A DNA stretch of 64,000 nt from Phytohabitans maris (GTDB lineage Bacteria > Actinomycetota > Actinomycetes > Mycobacteriales > Micromonosporaceae), in the NCBI RefSeq assembly GCF_031085175.1, contig NZ_JAVHUY010000013.1, positions 124,001-188,000 on the forward strand, read 5' to 3'. Shown here piece by piece: positions 1-8,235 of the stretch; position 1 is the stretch's first letter, and each line of letters opens with the position of its first letter. The notes under the pieces are model-generated. The model did not search any database. It was not told the origin of the DNA and saw only the letters and a program-made list of their open reading frames with translations. The translations under genes were made by a program, and so were the position numbers.

Positions 1-1
1 C

Positions 2-595
2 CCGCCGGCCCTGCGCGAGCGGTGGCGGGGCCGGGTGCTCATCGACTGGGGCCCGATACCCGGCTCGTACGCGTGGGTCTTTCCCAAGGGCGACCGCCTC
101 ACCGTCGGGGTGATCGCCGAGCGCGGTCAGGGTACGGCCACGAAGGCGTACCTGCGGCGCTTCGTCGAGCGGCTCGGCCTGTCCGGCATCGAGCCGGTGC
201 ACGACTCCGGCCACCTGACCCGCTGCCGCGCCGCCGACTCGCCGCTGCGCCGCGGGCGGGTGCTGGTCGCCGGCGACGCGGGCGGGCTGCTGGAGCCGTG
301 GACCCGCGAGGGCATCAGCTTCGCGCTCCGCTCCGGCACGTACGCCGGGGAAGCCGCCGCGGCCGGCGACCTGAGCCGGTACGAGTCCACTGTGGAGGCC
401 AAGCTCGGCCCCGAGATGCGCACCGGGCGCCGCCTGCTGGCCGCCTACAACCGGCGGCCGGGCATGTTTCACGCACTGCTGGCGACGCCACCGGGCTGGC
501 GGCTGTTCGTGAGGTTCTGCCGCGGCGAGCCGGTGCTCGTCGACGCGGTCCGCCACCGCCCGATCCGCGCCGCACTGTCGGTGCTGGCCCGCTGA
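2..595 (+). CDS. FAD-dependent oxidoreductase, geranylgeranyl reductase family (C-terminal part)
   Basis: The gene enters from the left edge; 197 C-terminal residues are visible, reading in frame from base 2 to a TGA. Proteins of this family are PHBH-fold flavoproteins that reduce isoprenoid chains or related double bonds. The visible family signature is the second FAD-contacting motif GDAGGLLEPWTREGI near the middle, followed by a helical tail ending in LSVLAR. The N-terminal dinucleotide-binding GxGxxG is outside the window. The next gene is convergent (ends at 618), leaving a 22-nt spacer. The family assignment is fairly secure; the substrate is not known. Confidence 0.8.
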   Translation, partial: PPALRERWRGRVLIDWGPIPGSYAWVFPKGDRLTVGVIAERGQGTATKAYLRRFVERLGLSGIEPVHDSGHLTRCRAADSPLRRGRVLVAGDAGGLLEPWTREGISFALRSGTYAGEAAAAGDLSRYESTVEAKLGPEMRTGRRLLAAYNRRPGMFHALLATPPGWRLFVRFCRGEPVLVDAVRHRPIRAALSVLAR

Positions 596-617
596 CCTCG
601 TCCCTCCCCGCGCGTCC

Positions 618-1367
618 TCAGCCGGCCTGCGCCACCAGTTGCCGCGCGGGTGCCCGCCGCAGCTGGTCGTCGAGGCGGGACAGGCGGTCGCGAAGGTCCG
701 CCGCCGAGAAGACCCGGCGCCGCGCGGGCCGCGGGAGACCCTCCCGGTCCGCGTAGATCGAGGAGTGCTCGCGCACCGAACGCGTCTCCAGGAAGAGCGT
801 GGCGGTGAGCAGCGGCGAGGCGTCGATCCGGTGCAGCGCGTCGGCGGGCATGGCGTAGGTGCTGCCGGCGCCGAGATCGGCGTTGAGGCAGAGGCGGAGG
901 CGCGTGTCGCCGAGGCGCTGAAACTCCCAGACGCCCTCGGCGGCCAGGCTCGTCTCGCGGAAGTGCACGAGCGCCTCGCCGTCGTCCGACGGCCGGTACA
1001 CCCGCATCCGCACCTCGCCCGTGACGACGAAGGAGGCGAACGCGAAGCGGTGGTTGTGCACGTGCTCGCGGCGGCGCGCGGTCTCCGGCCACCAGATGTG
1101 CAGCCGGAGCTGTCCGAGCGGCTGCTGCGACAGCAGGATGATCTTGTCGAAGCCGAGCGGGTGCGGGTACGACCGGCGCGCCAGCGCCTCGGCGAGGTCG
1201 TCGGAGGCGAGGACCGAGCCGATCAGGTGCCGCAGCGCGGCCGGCTCCCCGATGCTCCGGAGTACGTCGCCCGCCTCGGCCGTGCGGATCGGGTCGCGCT
1301 GCCCGAGCAGAGCCAGCACCGGCTCCGCGAGGTCGGGCAGGGTCTTCGCGGTGGATGCGGCGGCCAT
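618..1367 (-). CDS. cupin-fold protein, cysteine-dioxygenase-like
   Basis: A 249-residue protein. I chose the ATG at 1367 because it sits 2 nt after the stop of the upstream endonuclease-like gene, which implies translational coupling. Residues 102-106 read HVHNH, followed by a cupin-style strand RFAFASFVVTGEV and a second strand with TYAMPADALHRID near residue 170, where another His could ligate metal. This pattern resembles the single-domain cupins of the cysteine dioxygenase/AraC-sensor type, with an added N-terminal helical region of about 70 residues and a C-terminal Arg-rich helix. Last gene of a three-gene leftward unit with the EEP-fold and toroid genes. Its reaction is unknown; metal-dependent oxygenase or sensor are both possible. 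Confidence 0.6.
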   Translation of the reverse strand: MAAASTAKTLPDLAEPVLALLGQRDPIRTAEAGDVLRSIGEPAALRHLIGSVLASDDLAEALARRSYPHPLGFDKIILLSQQPLGQLRLHIWWPETARRREHVHNHRFAFASFVVTGEVRMRVYRPSDDGEALVHFRETSLAAEGVWEFQRLGDTRLRLCLNADLGAGSTYAMPADALHRIDASPLLTATLFLETRSVREHSSIYADREGLPRPARRRVFSAADLRDRLSRLDDQLRRAPARQLVAQAG

Positions 1368-1369
1368 CT

Positions 1370-2200
1370 TCACTCCCCGAGCTCGACCAGGCAGAGGCGG
1401 TGATCGGAGAACGTGTCCAGCACGCGGGCCGTCGGTGGATCGGGCACCTCGGGTGAGAACAGGATGTCGTCGGCCGCGAAGCCGCGATGGGTCACCTGGC
1501 CACGGGTGGTACCGGTGAGCCGGCGCCCGTTGACGTCGGGCAGGAGGCCACGGTCGGCGGTGTTGAAGTCGCCGGCGACGACCAGCGGCCGGCCGCCGAG
1601 CTCGCCAAGGTGCTTTCTCAGCGCCCGCCAGATCCCGTCGAAGTCGTCGTGGTCCGCCGGGCGCTCGAACATGTGGAACGGAAACATGTGCAGGGAGACG
1701 AGCGTCAGCCGCCCGCCGCCGGTGGCGATCTCGCACGCCAGTACACCCTTGTCGTAGCTTTCGTAGGTGCTGCCGCCGCGCGTTATCCGCAGCCGTGGGT
1801 TGGGCAGCTTGAACTCCCACCTCCCGGTGATCCGGTAGCGGCTGGCGATGGCGACGCCGGCCCGGGCGGCGGGGAAGAACGCGGACGGCGAGCACGGATA
1901 GCGCTGGATGTGCCGCAGGGCGGTGTTGGCCTCGATGTCGTCCAGGACGGTGGACCTGCCCGACCGGTCGAAATCCACCTCTTGCAGGGCGATGACGTCG
2001 ATGCCCTGCGCCTTGACCAGGTCCGCGACGCTCGGTCGCGGATGATCCCGCTTTTCACAGCCCTCGGAGAGTCCTTCTTGGACGTTCCAGGTGGCGATGG
2101 TCAGCGGTGTCAGTACATCGGTGCCCGAGCTCGCAGCGCGACGTCGCGCAGCACCGACACTCCTTGGTACGCCATCCAGATCGGCTCCCGATCGCGCCAT
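1370..2200 (-). CDS. endonuclease/exonuclease/phosphatase (EEP) family protein
   Basis: Up to 276 residues. The EEP fold is shown by four ordered motifs: ATWNVQEG (metal/Asn), ALQEVDFDRSG (catalytic Glu), AGDFNTADRG (Asp/Asn pair) and the terminal FSDHRLCLVELG (Asp-His). Members hydrolyse phosphodiester or phosphomonoester bonds in DNA, RNA, phosphoinositides or sphingomyelin, so substrate cannot be read from the motifs. There is no signal peptide. The ATG at 2200 overlaps the upstream toroid gene by 91 nt; the conserved fold only begins about 30 residues later, and a CTG near 2113 could be the true start, but no GTG/ATG is available there. Middle gene of a coupled three-gene unit. Confidence 0.72.
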   Translation of the reverse strand: MARSGADLDGVPRSVGAARRRAASSGTDVLTPLTIATWNVQEGLSEGCEKRDHPRPSVADLVKAQGIDVIALQEVDFDRSGRSTVLDDIEANTALRHIQRYPCSPSAFFPAARAGVAIASRYRITGRWEFKLPNPRLRITRGGSTYESYDKGVLACEIATGGGRLTLVSLHMFPFHMFERPADHDDFDGIWRALRKHLGELGGRPLVVAGDFNTADRGLLPDVNGRRLTGTTRGQVTHRGFAADDILFSPEVPDPPTARVLDTFSDHRLCLVELGE

Positions 2201-3423
2201 CTCCAGATCCCCCTCTCCTGACTTCTGACGACCGCCCGAACGGCCTCTTTGAGCTGTGTGGACCGGAGTGGCTCATGCCCTTCGAGCAGGAGCGCGCGAG
2301 CGACCCAGGCGGGCGTGAAGTGATAGACGAGAAGCGCGTCGACCTCGTCGTTGTACTTGCGCCGGATCTGCTCGTCCTGGATGCCGAGATCGAAGCTCTC
2401 GCACACCCACTCGGCCGCCGCCCTGGCCTGCTCGCTGAGCTCCCGCCGCTCGGGCAGCACCGCGGCCACGCGGTGGAGCGCGACGATCGCGCGTGCGGTG
2501 TGCGGCACGGACCCGGTGCTCCGCTTGTCGCCGAGCGTCGCGGCCCAACGCGGCCTGTCCCGGTCGCCTCCGGCGGTGCCTCTGGTGAGGCGGTCCACGA
2601 GGTCGGGGAGGAGCGGCGAGTCCGGCGCGAAGCGGGCGAGCGTGGAGACGGCGCTCGTCACCACGCAGGTGCTGCGCATACCGTCGGGGTCGCGCTCCTC
2701 GTCGAGCATCCGCTCGAGCGTGCCCACGAGACGCTGCCGTACCGCCCTGCTGAGACCCGCCGGGACCAGGGCGCCCAGGACCCAAGCCGTCACCTCCGGC
2801 CGGCCGACCTCGCGCTGGTTGCTCGCGGACCACCCGCCGCCCGGCCGTTGCATGGCAAGGATGCTCTCGATCACCCGGTGCCGCTCGACGGTCACGTCAC
2901 GGACGTCGAGCGCCATCGCGATCCGCAGGCCGTACGACGAACCGATCGCGCTCGGTGGGACGTCGTCGCCGTAGAACTGCGACCACCCGCACACCTCCGT
3001 GTCGCCGCGCTGGCGGCACCGGTAATCGTGCAGGAGGCGTCGTCGCGTGCCGTCGAAAATCTCCGGGAGGGTGCCGTGGTCGTTTTCCACCGACTGCCGG
3101 GCCTCTGGCACTTTCGCCGAGCCCAGGTCGCCCGCCCCGATCTTCTTCGGCTGCAGGATCAGCCGAAGAAGCAGCCCGGCACAGAGCGCGATGACAACGG
3201 CGAAGACGTAGCGCAACCAGTCCTGCGAAAACCATTCCTCAGGCAGGTGGTCGAGCAGGAGGCTGTATGTGCTGAACGTCAGCGCGAAGGGCCCGAGGCC
3301 GGCGAGGGCGCGTAGAAGCAGGCGAAGGCGGTCGGACCACTTCGCTCGATCGGGGCGTGACCTGCCAGGCTCGGGCTGGGACGAGGCTGCCACAGCCGTT
3401 GTCTTCGGACCAGCGGTGGACAT
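2110..3423 (-). CDS. membrane-anchored alpha/alpha-toroid (prenyltransferase/terpene-cyclase-like) protein
   Basis: 437 residues from the ATG at 3423; an in-frame ATG at 3528 exists but adds an unconserved-looking, AT-richer tail. After a basic N-terminus there are two adjacent membrane segments (around residues 40-60 and 75-95). The remainder resembles the alpha/alpha barrel of squalene-hopene cyclases and prenyltransferase beta subunits: repeats such as MQRPGGGWSASNQ, RPEVTAWVLGAL, TARAIVALHRVA and ERGIWRWRDREPIWMAYQGV. No DXDD or other cyclase catalytic motif is visible, so it may be a binding scaffold, not an enzyme. First gene of the unit with the EEP-fold and cupin proteins. Confidence 0.55.
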   Translation of the reverse strand: MSTAGPKTTAVAASSQPEPGRSRPDRAKWSDRLRLLLRALAGLGPFALTFSTYSLLLDHLPEEWFSQDWLRYVFAVVIALCAGLLLRLILQPKKIGAGDLGSAKVPEARQSVENDHGTLPEIFDGTRRRLLHDYRCRQRGDTEVCGWSQFYGDDVPPSAIGSSYGLRIAMALDVRDVTVERHRVIESILAMQRPGGGWSASNQREVGRPEVTAWVLGALVPAGLSRAVRQRLVGTLERMLDEERDPDGMRSTCVVTSAVSTLARFAPDSPLLPDLVDRLTRGTAGGDRDRPRWAATLGDKRSTGSVPHTARAIVALHRVAAVLPERRELSEQARAAAEWVCESFDLGIQDEQIRRKYNDEVDALLVYHFTPAWVARALLLEGHEPLRSTQLKEAVRAVVRSQERGIWRWRDREPIWMAYQGVSVLRDVALRARAPMY

Positions 3424-3835
3424 TGTGCTCCCGACTCGACGACCGATGACCACGGCTTTCTGGCATTTCGCGAAGCGCGAGCAATCTTCGTTGATCGCGT
3501 TTGGATATGGCCAGTGCGACTGGTCCACAGAGTACCGTGTGGGTCGCCATACCTTGCTAGCGCATTTGCATATCGCGCGAAGTGGATCCCGCCAGAGTGT
3601 GGTTTTTCGATTTGCGGGTGAGTTTATTTCGGAATGGATCGACCGTATGGATGAACCATTCTGGCTCGCGGGTCCAGACGTTGACGGCTATCCATCTGCC
3701 TGGCCCTTCTGGCGAGCGGGGCGACGGCTGGTGCTGGCGGTATGTCCCAATTGGGGGCCCCTGCTCGGGTTCGCCCCACCGGTTCGCGCGTAACGGTTTG
3801 AAAACCCCGCCCAGGCTCTTGCGCTTTGACCCGCG
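3424..3835. other. gene-free spacer of lower GC
   Basis: About 410 bases between the divergent toroid gene and the RpiR-type regulator. Base composition is visibly less GC-rich than its neighbours. Open frames crossing it on the plus strand have no codon-position bias and no recognisable family, so I do not call a gene. It probably holds promoters for both divergent transcripts; a remnant of transferred DNA is possible. Confidence 0.5.
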
Positions 3836-3882
3836 CTTCAGTAAGAAATATTACCACTAACAGTTAACTTTCTTTTCTGAAG
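3836..3882. promoter_or_regulatory. candidate RpiR-family operator/promoter region
   Basis: An AT-rich 47-nt island directly upstream of the regulator gene. It is bounded by the inverted arms CTTCAG (3836-3841) and CTGAAG (3877-3882), contains the palindrome GTAA-N6-TTAC (3841-3854) and GTTAAC (3863-3868), and carries the roughly mirrored AAGAAA and TTTCTT. Such GAAA/TTTC-type dyads suit autoregulation by an RpiR/MurR-type protein. The AGG of the ribosome site overlaps its right end. The assignment is inferred from position and symmetry. Confidence 0.45.
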
Positions 3883-3891
3883 GGCTTGCCG

Positions 3892-4812
3892 ATGGTCGAG
3901 CGCGAGGTGGACGGGCACGCGCCGACGGCGGTGGTCGACGCGTCGGTGATCCTCACCGTGCGCGCGAAGCTGCCGGAGTTCACCGGAGCGCTCCAGCGGG
4001 TGGCCGAGCTGGTCCTCGCCGATCCGGCGAGTGCGGCCCGGTCCACGATCGTCGAGCTGGCCGAGCGGAGCGGCACCTCGCCGGCGACCGTCACCCGGTT
4101 CTGCCGTGCCCTCGGCTTCGAGGGGTACGCGGACCTGCGCCTCGGCATCGCCGCCGAGACCGGGCGGGCCCGGGCGGCCGGCTGGAGCGTCGACATCGGT
4201 CGCGAGATCGAGCCCGGCGACCCCCTCGAAAAGGTGCTCGAACAGGTCATGGCGGCCGACACCCGCGCCATGCACGACACCGCGTCGCGGCTCGACTTGT
4301 CCGAAGTGGAGCGTGCCGCGCAGGCCATCGCCGGCGCGTCCCGGGTCAGCATCTTCGGCGCCAGCGGCAGCGCACTGGTCGGCGAGGAGATGCAGTTCAG
4401 CCTCCACCGCATCGGGGTCGCGGCGTGGGCGTGGACCGACGTCCACAACGGACTGGCCAGCGCGGCGCTCTCCCGGCCGGGTGACGTGGCGCTGGGCATT
4501 TCCCACAGTGGACAGACCCGGGAGACCATCGAGATGCTCGCCGAGGCCGCCGGCCACGGCGCCACCACCATCGCACTCACCAGCTTTCCCCGCTCGGCCC
4601 TCGCCGAGCTGGCCGACGTCGTGCTCCTGACCGCCACCCAGGCCACCACGTTTCGGCCCGACGCGCTCTCCGCCCGCCACCCGCAGCTCGTCGTCCTCGA
4701 CCTGCTCTACGTCGCGGTCGCCCAGCGCACCCACCAGCGTTCACACGCGGCCCTGCAACGCACCGCCCAGGCCGTGGACCCACACAAGGCCGCCAAAGAC
4801 GGCCAGCACTGA
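3892..4812 (+). CDS. MurR/RpiR family transcriptional regulator (HTH + SIS)
   Basis: 306 residues from the ATG at 3892; the in-frame TTG at 3886 is less likely because GAAGGG lies 7-8 nt before the ATG. Residues about 20-95 form the HTH_6 domain (SGTSPATVTRFCRALGF recognition helix region), residues about 125-270 the sugar-phosphate-binding SIS domain (VSIFGASGSALVGEE, GISHSGQTRETIEM). Members bind phosphosugars and control sugar or amino-sugar uptake. The gene is followed 30 nt downstream by a sugar-binding lipoprotein and two permeases on the same strand, so it very likely controls that importer. The ligand may be an amino sugar phosphate, by analogy with characterised relatives. Confidence 0.9.
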   Translation: MVEREVDGHAPTAVVDASVILTVRAKLPEFTGALQRVAELVLADPASAARSTIVELAERSGTSPATVTRFCRALGFEGYADLRLGIAAETGRARAAGWSVDIGREIEPGDPLEKVLEQVMAADTRAMHDTASRLDLSEVERAAQAIAGASRVSIFGASGSALVGEEMQFSLHRIGVAAWAWTDVHNGLASAALSRPGDVALGISHSGQTRETIEMLAEAAGHGATTIALTSFPRSALAELADVVLLTATQATTFRPDALSARHPQLVVLDLLYVAVAQRTHQRSHAALQRTAQAVDPHKAAKDGQH

Positions 4813-4842
4813 TTAACCCATCACCAAACCCTTGGAGGATCC

Positions 4843-6150
4843 GTGAGACACAGGATCGCAATCGCCGCGGCGCTCGCCGCGACGCTGCTGGGCGCGGCCG
4901 CGTGCGGCGGCTCCGACGACAGCGGGGCCAACGACACCTCGGCCCAGGCGCTGGACGGCAAGGGCAAGACCATCAAGGTCTGGCTCATGGTGGACGCCCA
5001 GTCGTCCTGGAAGGAGGTCGTCGAGGACGCGAACGCCCGGTTCACCGCGGCGACCGGCGCCAACGTGACGGTCGAGTACCAGCAGTGGGCCAACCACCTC
5101 ACCAAGCTGGACGCCACCCTCGCCGGCAGCGACGTGCCGGACGTGGTCGAGCTCGGCAACACCGAGATGCCCAAGTACGTCTTCAGCGGCGCGTTCGCGG
5201 AGCTCGACAAGGGCCGCTTCGAAAACTCGGCCAACTGGCTGCAGGGCCTCGCCGGCCCTTGCGAGCTGGACGCCAAGACGTACTGCGTGCCCTACTACGC
5301 CGGTGCCCGGGTGCTGATCTACCGCACCGACCTCTTCGACGCCGCCGGCATCAAGGCGCCCACCAGCTACGCCGAGCTGACCGCCGCGGCGGACGCGCTC
5401 AAGGCCAAGAACGCCGCGGGCAGCAACAAGTTCGCCGCGTTCTACATGCCGGGCGCCTACTGGTACGCGGCGATGTCCTGGGTCTACGCCGAGGGCGGCC
5501 AGATCGCCAAGAAGGACGGCGACAAGTGGACCGGCACGCTCGCCGACCCGCAGGCGCTGGCCGGCCTGCAGAAGTGGGCCGACCTGGTCAAGGGTTACTC
5601 GTCGGGCGACGTGACGAAGGACGAGAGCGACCAGGCGGCGATCTTCGCGCAGGGGCAGTCGGCGATGTTCTACGGCAACGGCTGGGAGGTCGGCGCCGCG
5701 CAGGAGCAGCGCAAGGACCCGAACGACCCGAACTCCGAGCTGGTCGCCACCAAGGTGAAGGGGAAGGTCGCCGCGGCGCCGATGCCGGGCATCCCGTCCT
5801 TCCTCGGTGGCTCCAACCTGGGTGTCGCGGCGAAGAGCCAGAACCAACCGCTCGCCGCTGAGTGGATCAAGTACTTCACCGACACCAAGGCGCAGGAGGC
5901 CCTGCTGGCCAAGGCCGTCCTGCCGAACGCGACCAACCTGCTCGACAAGGCCGCCACCGTCAAGGGCAACGAGGCGACCGCGCTGGCCGCGAAGAGCAGC
6001 TGGTTCGTGCCGATGGCCGAGAAGTGGGCGGACGTCGAGAAAGCGGCCGTGCTCCAGCAGATGCTGCGCGACATCGTCACCGGCAAGAAGTCGGTGGCCG
6101 ACGCGGCCGCCTGGGCCGACGGCGAGATCGAGAAGACCCTCAACGGCTGA
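4843..6150 (+). CDS. carbohydrate ABC transporter substrate-binding lipoprotein
   Basis: 435 residues, GTG start preceded by TTGGAGGATCC. A short signal sequence ends at Cys21 in LLGAAACGGSDDS, typical of a lipoprotein. The mature part begins with the family-1 solute-binding pattern IKVWLMVDAQSSWKEVVED and continues with VPDVVELGNTEMPKY and a C-terminal GGSNLGVAAKSQNQPLAAEW segment. It would capture a sugar outside the membrane and hand it to the two permeases that follow. It lies just after the RpiR-type regulator. Length is normal for the family. A very unusual GC homopolymer tract separates it from the first permease gene. Confidence 0.9.
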   Translation: MRHRIAIAAALAATLLGAAACGGSDDSGANDTSAQALDGKGKTIKVWLMVDAQSSWKEVVEDANARFTAATGANVTVEYQQWANHLTKLDATLAGSDVPDVVELGNTEMPKYVFSGAFAELDKGRFENSANWLQGLAGPCELDAKTYCVPYYAGARVLIYRTDLFDAAGIKAPTSYAELTAAADALKAKNAAGSNKFAAFYMPGAYWYAAMSWVYAEGGQIAKKDGDKWTGTLADPQALAGLQKWADLVKGYSSGDVTKDESDQAAIFAQGQSAMFYGNGWEVGAAQEQRKDPNDPNSELVATKVKGKVAAAPMPGIPSFLGGSNLGVAAKSQNQPLAAEWIKYFTDTKAQEALLAKAVLPNATNLLDKAATVKGNEATALAAKSSWFVPMAEKWADVEKAAVLQQMLRDIVTGKKSVADAAAWADGEIEKTLNG

Positions 6151-6160
6151 CCCGGTGCCG

Positions 6161-6275
6161 GGGCGCCCCCCCCCGCGGGGGGGGGGGGGGGGGCCCCCCG
6201 GGGGGGGGGGGGCGGCGGGGGCCCGGCCCCCCGGGGGGGGGCGGCCCCGACGGCGCGACCGAGACCCCCCCCCAC
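6161..6275. repeat. extreme poly-C/poly-G tract between transporter genes
   Basis: Just after the binding-protein stop the sequence collapses into almost pure G and C runs: nine C (6166-6174), seventeen G (6177-6193), six C, thirteen G (6200-6212), nine G (6233-6241) and another nine C (6265-6273). Intergenic hairpins at this position are common in solute-binding-protein operons, where they stabilise the first cistron mRNA. Runs this long and clean are abnormal even for this genome and are more likely a mis-resolved strong hairpin or a base-calling artefact. The exact sequence here should not be trusted. Confidence 0.8.
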
Positions 6276-6403
6276 GGCCGCCCGGCCGCCGCGCCGCCCG
6301 CGCCGGCGGGCGGCGCGGCCTTCCACCCGTGTCGCGTCCGCTGCCGCGGCGACCGCCCACGATGGCGGTGCGGACGCGGCCCCGGAAGCTCAGAAGGAGT
6401 GAG

Positions 6404-7384
6404 ATGCACGCCGTCGACAGCCCGGCGACCGCGCCGCCGGCGCCTATCGCGCCGTCCACACCAGACAAACCAACCGCCCGGGTACGCCGTCGGCGCCGTC
6501 CCCAGTGGACACCCCTCTTCCTCGCCCTGCCCACACTGGTGCTGCTCGCCGGACTGCTGGCGTACCCGCTCGGCCGCATGCTCGTACTGTCCTTCCAGGA
6601 CATGCAGCTGCGGCACCTCTTCTCCGGCGCCACCCCGCCCTGGGTGGGCTTCGACAACTTCACCCAGGTCCTCACCGACGGCGTCTTCTGGGGCGTCGTA
6701 CGCCGTACCGCCATCTTCACGGTCGTCTCGGTGGCGATCTCGATCGTCCTCGGCCTCGGCGTCGCGCTGCTCATGCAGCGGGTCAGCAACGGCGTCCGGG
6801 TGGCGATGGTGATCGCCATGATGTTCGTCTGGGCGATCCCGCAGCTGGTCTCCGCGCAGATCTTCAAGTGGATGGTGGACGCCGACTTCGGCGTCCTCAA
6901 CTACGCCATCGACCAGATCCCGGGCGTCGACTTCACCAACCACAGCTGGTTCGCCGACCCCACCCAGGGCTGGATCGTCATCACCACGCTCGTCGTCTGG
7001 GCCGGCATCCCGTTTCTGGCGATCACGCTGCACGCCGGCCTCACCCAGGTGCCCCAGGACCTGCGCGAGGCCGCACTGGTCGACGGCGCCAGCCCGTGGC
7101 AGACACTGCGTACCATCATCCTGCCCATCCTGCGGCCGCTGATCGTCATCGTCACCACCCTCTCGGTGATCTGGAACTTCGGCCTCTTCACCCAGGTCTG
7201 GGTGGTCCGGGACAGCAAGCCCGAGCAGGAGTACCAGACCCTCGCCACGTACGCGTTCACACAGGCGTTCGGGCGCAACGAGTACAGCCTCGGCTCGGCC
7301 ATCTCGGTGATCACGGTGATCCTGATGCTCGGCGTGATGGCGTTCTACGTACGGCAGATGTTTCAGATCGGAGACGTCGACTGA
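6404..7384 (+). CDS. carbohydrate ABC transporter permease (MalF-like)
   Basis: 326 residues. The ATG at 6404 is chosen because AGAAGGAGTGAG lies just upstream and the preceding in-frame sequence is the GC homopolymer tract. A Pro/Arg-rich cytoplasmic N-terminus leads into six membrane segments, the first being PLFLALPTLVLLAGLLAYPL. The EAA loop that contacts the ATPase is visible as REAALVDGASPWQTLRTI. The stop codon overlaps the next start as ATGA. No ATPase gene is nearby, as is usual for actinobacterial sugar importers that share an MsiK-type ATPase encoded elsewhere. Confidence 0.9.
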   Translation: MHAVDSPATAPPAPIAPSTPDKPTARVRRRRRPQWTPLFLALPTLVLLAGLLAYPLGRMLVLSFQDMQLRHLFSGATPPWVGFDNFTQVLTDGVFWGVVRRTAIFTVVSVAISIVLGLGVALLMQRVSNGVRVAMVIAMMFVWAIPQLVSAQIFKWMVDADFGVLNYAIDQIPGVDFTNHSWFADPTQGWIVITTLVVWAGIPFLAITLHAGLTQVPQDLREAALVDGASPWQTLRTIILPILRPLIVIVTTLSVIWNFGLFTQVWVVRDSKPEQEYQTLATYAFTQAFGRNEYSLGSAISVITVILMLGVMAFYVRQMFQIGDVD

Positions 7385-8226
7385 TGTCCACTCCACGCTC
7401 CCAGCGCTCCCGCGCGGGCACGGTGGCGGCCAACACCGTCGGCGTGCTCTTCGTGATCGTGATGGCCTTCCCCGTCTACTGGGTGCTGAACACCGCGTTC
7501 AAGCCGGCGTCCGAGGTGCTCTCGTTCACGCCGTCGTTCTTCCCGCAGCACCCGACGCTCGACAACTTCAAGTCGGCCATCAAGGCGCCGTTCTTCCTCG
7601 TCGACCTCCGCAACGGCCTCATCATCACCACGACCGCGGTGGCCGGCGCGATCGTGGTCGGCTTCCTGGCCGCGCTGGCGATCGCCCGCTTCCGCTTCTA
7701 CGGCCGGCGCGCGCTCATCATGGTGATCCTCGGCGTACAGCTGGTGCCGCTGCTCGCGCTGCTGATCCCGCTCTACCTGATGCTCAACCGGGCCAACCTG
7801 ACCAACAGCCTGGTCGGCGTCAGCATCACGTACCTGGTGCTGATCCTGCCGTACACGGTCTGGACCCTGCGCGGCTTCATCGCCGCGGTCCCGCGCGAGC
7901 TGGACGAGGCCGCCCTGGTCGACGGCTGCGGCCGCTGGCAGACCTTCTACCGGATCATCCTGCCGCTCACCGGCCCAGGCCTCGTGGCCACCTCGATCTA
8001 CGGGTTCATCCAGGCGTGGAACGAGTTCATCATCATCAACACGCTCAACAACCCCGAGACCCAGAATCTGATGGCCTGGCTGCTGCAAAACCAGACCAAC
8101 CGCGGCACCGCCTGGGGCCCGCTCATGGCCGGCGCCCTGATCACGTCGCTGCCCGTCGTCGTCTTCTTCCTGATCATCCAACGCAACATCGCGACCGGCC
8201 TCACCGCCGGCGCCGTCAAGGGCTGA
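7384..8226 (+). CDS. carbohydrate ABC transporter permease (MalG-like)
   Basis: 280 residues, start codon overlapping the previous stop (ATGA). The first membrane segment is TVGVLFVIVMAFPVYWVLN, followed by the periplasmic-side region typical of MalG-type proteins (TAFKPASEVL) and an EAA loop DEAALVDGCGRWQTFYRI. The C-terminal IIQRNIATGLTAGAVKG is a hallmark tail of this permease class. Together with the preceding permease and lipoprotein it forms the import channel; the energising ATPase is not in the window. Confidence 0.92.
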   Translation: MSTPRSQRSRAGTVAANTVGVLFVIVMAFPVYWVLNTAFKPASEVLSFTPSFFPQHPTLDNFKSAIKAPFFLVDLRNGLIITTTAVAGAIVVGFLAALAIARFRFYGRRALIMVILGVQLVPLLALLIPLYLMLNRANLTNSLVGVSITYLVLILPYTVWTLRGFIAAVPRELDEAALVDGCGRWQTFYRIILPLTGPGLVATSIYGFIQAWNEFIIINTLNNPETQNLMAWLLQNQTNRGTAWGPLMAGALITSLPVVVFFLIIQRNIATGLTAGAVKG

Positions 8227-8235
8227 AACCCAGAC

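Noticed and set aside
618-1895. 425-codon reading starting at 1895 for the cupin gene
   Set aside because: Its first 176 codons are antisense-frame reading through the EEP gene; the cupin starts at 1367.
3269-3860. Plus-strand open frames over the toroid gene start and the spacer
   Set aside because: No codon-position bias, overlap with a better-supported minus-strand gene and no recognisable family.
4813-7396. Long minus-strand open frames opposite the sugar importer
   Set aside because: They are antisense shadows of the importer genes, caused by high GC at third codon positions.
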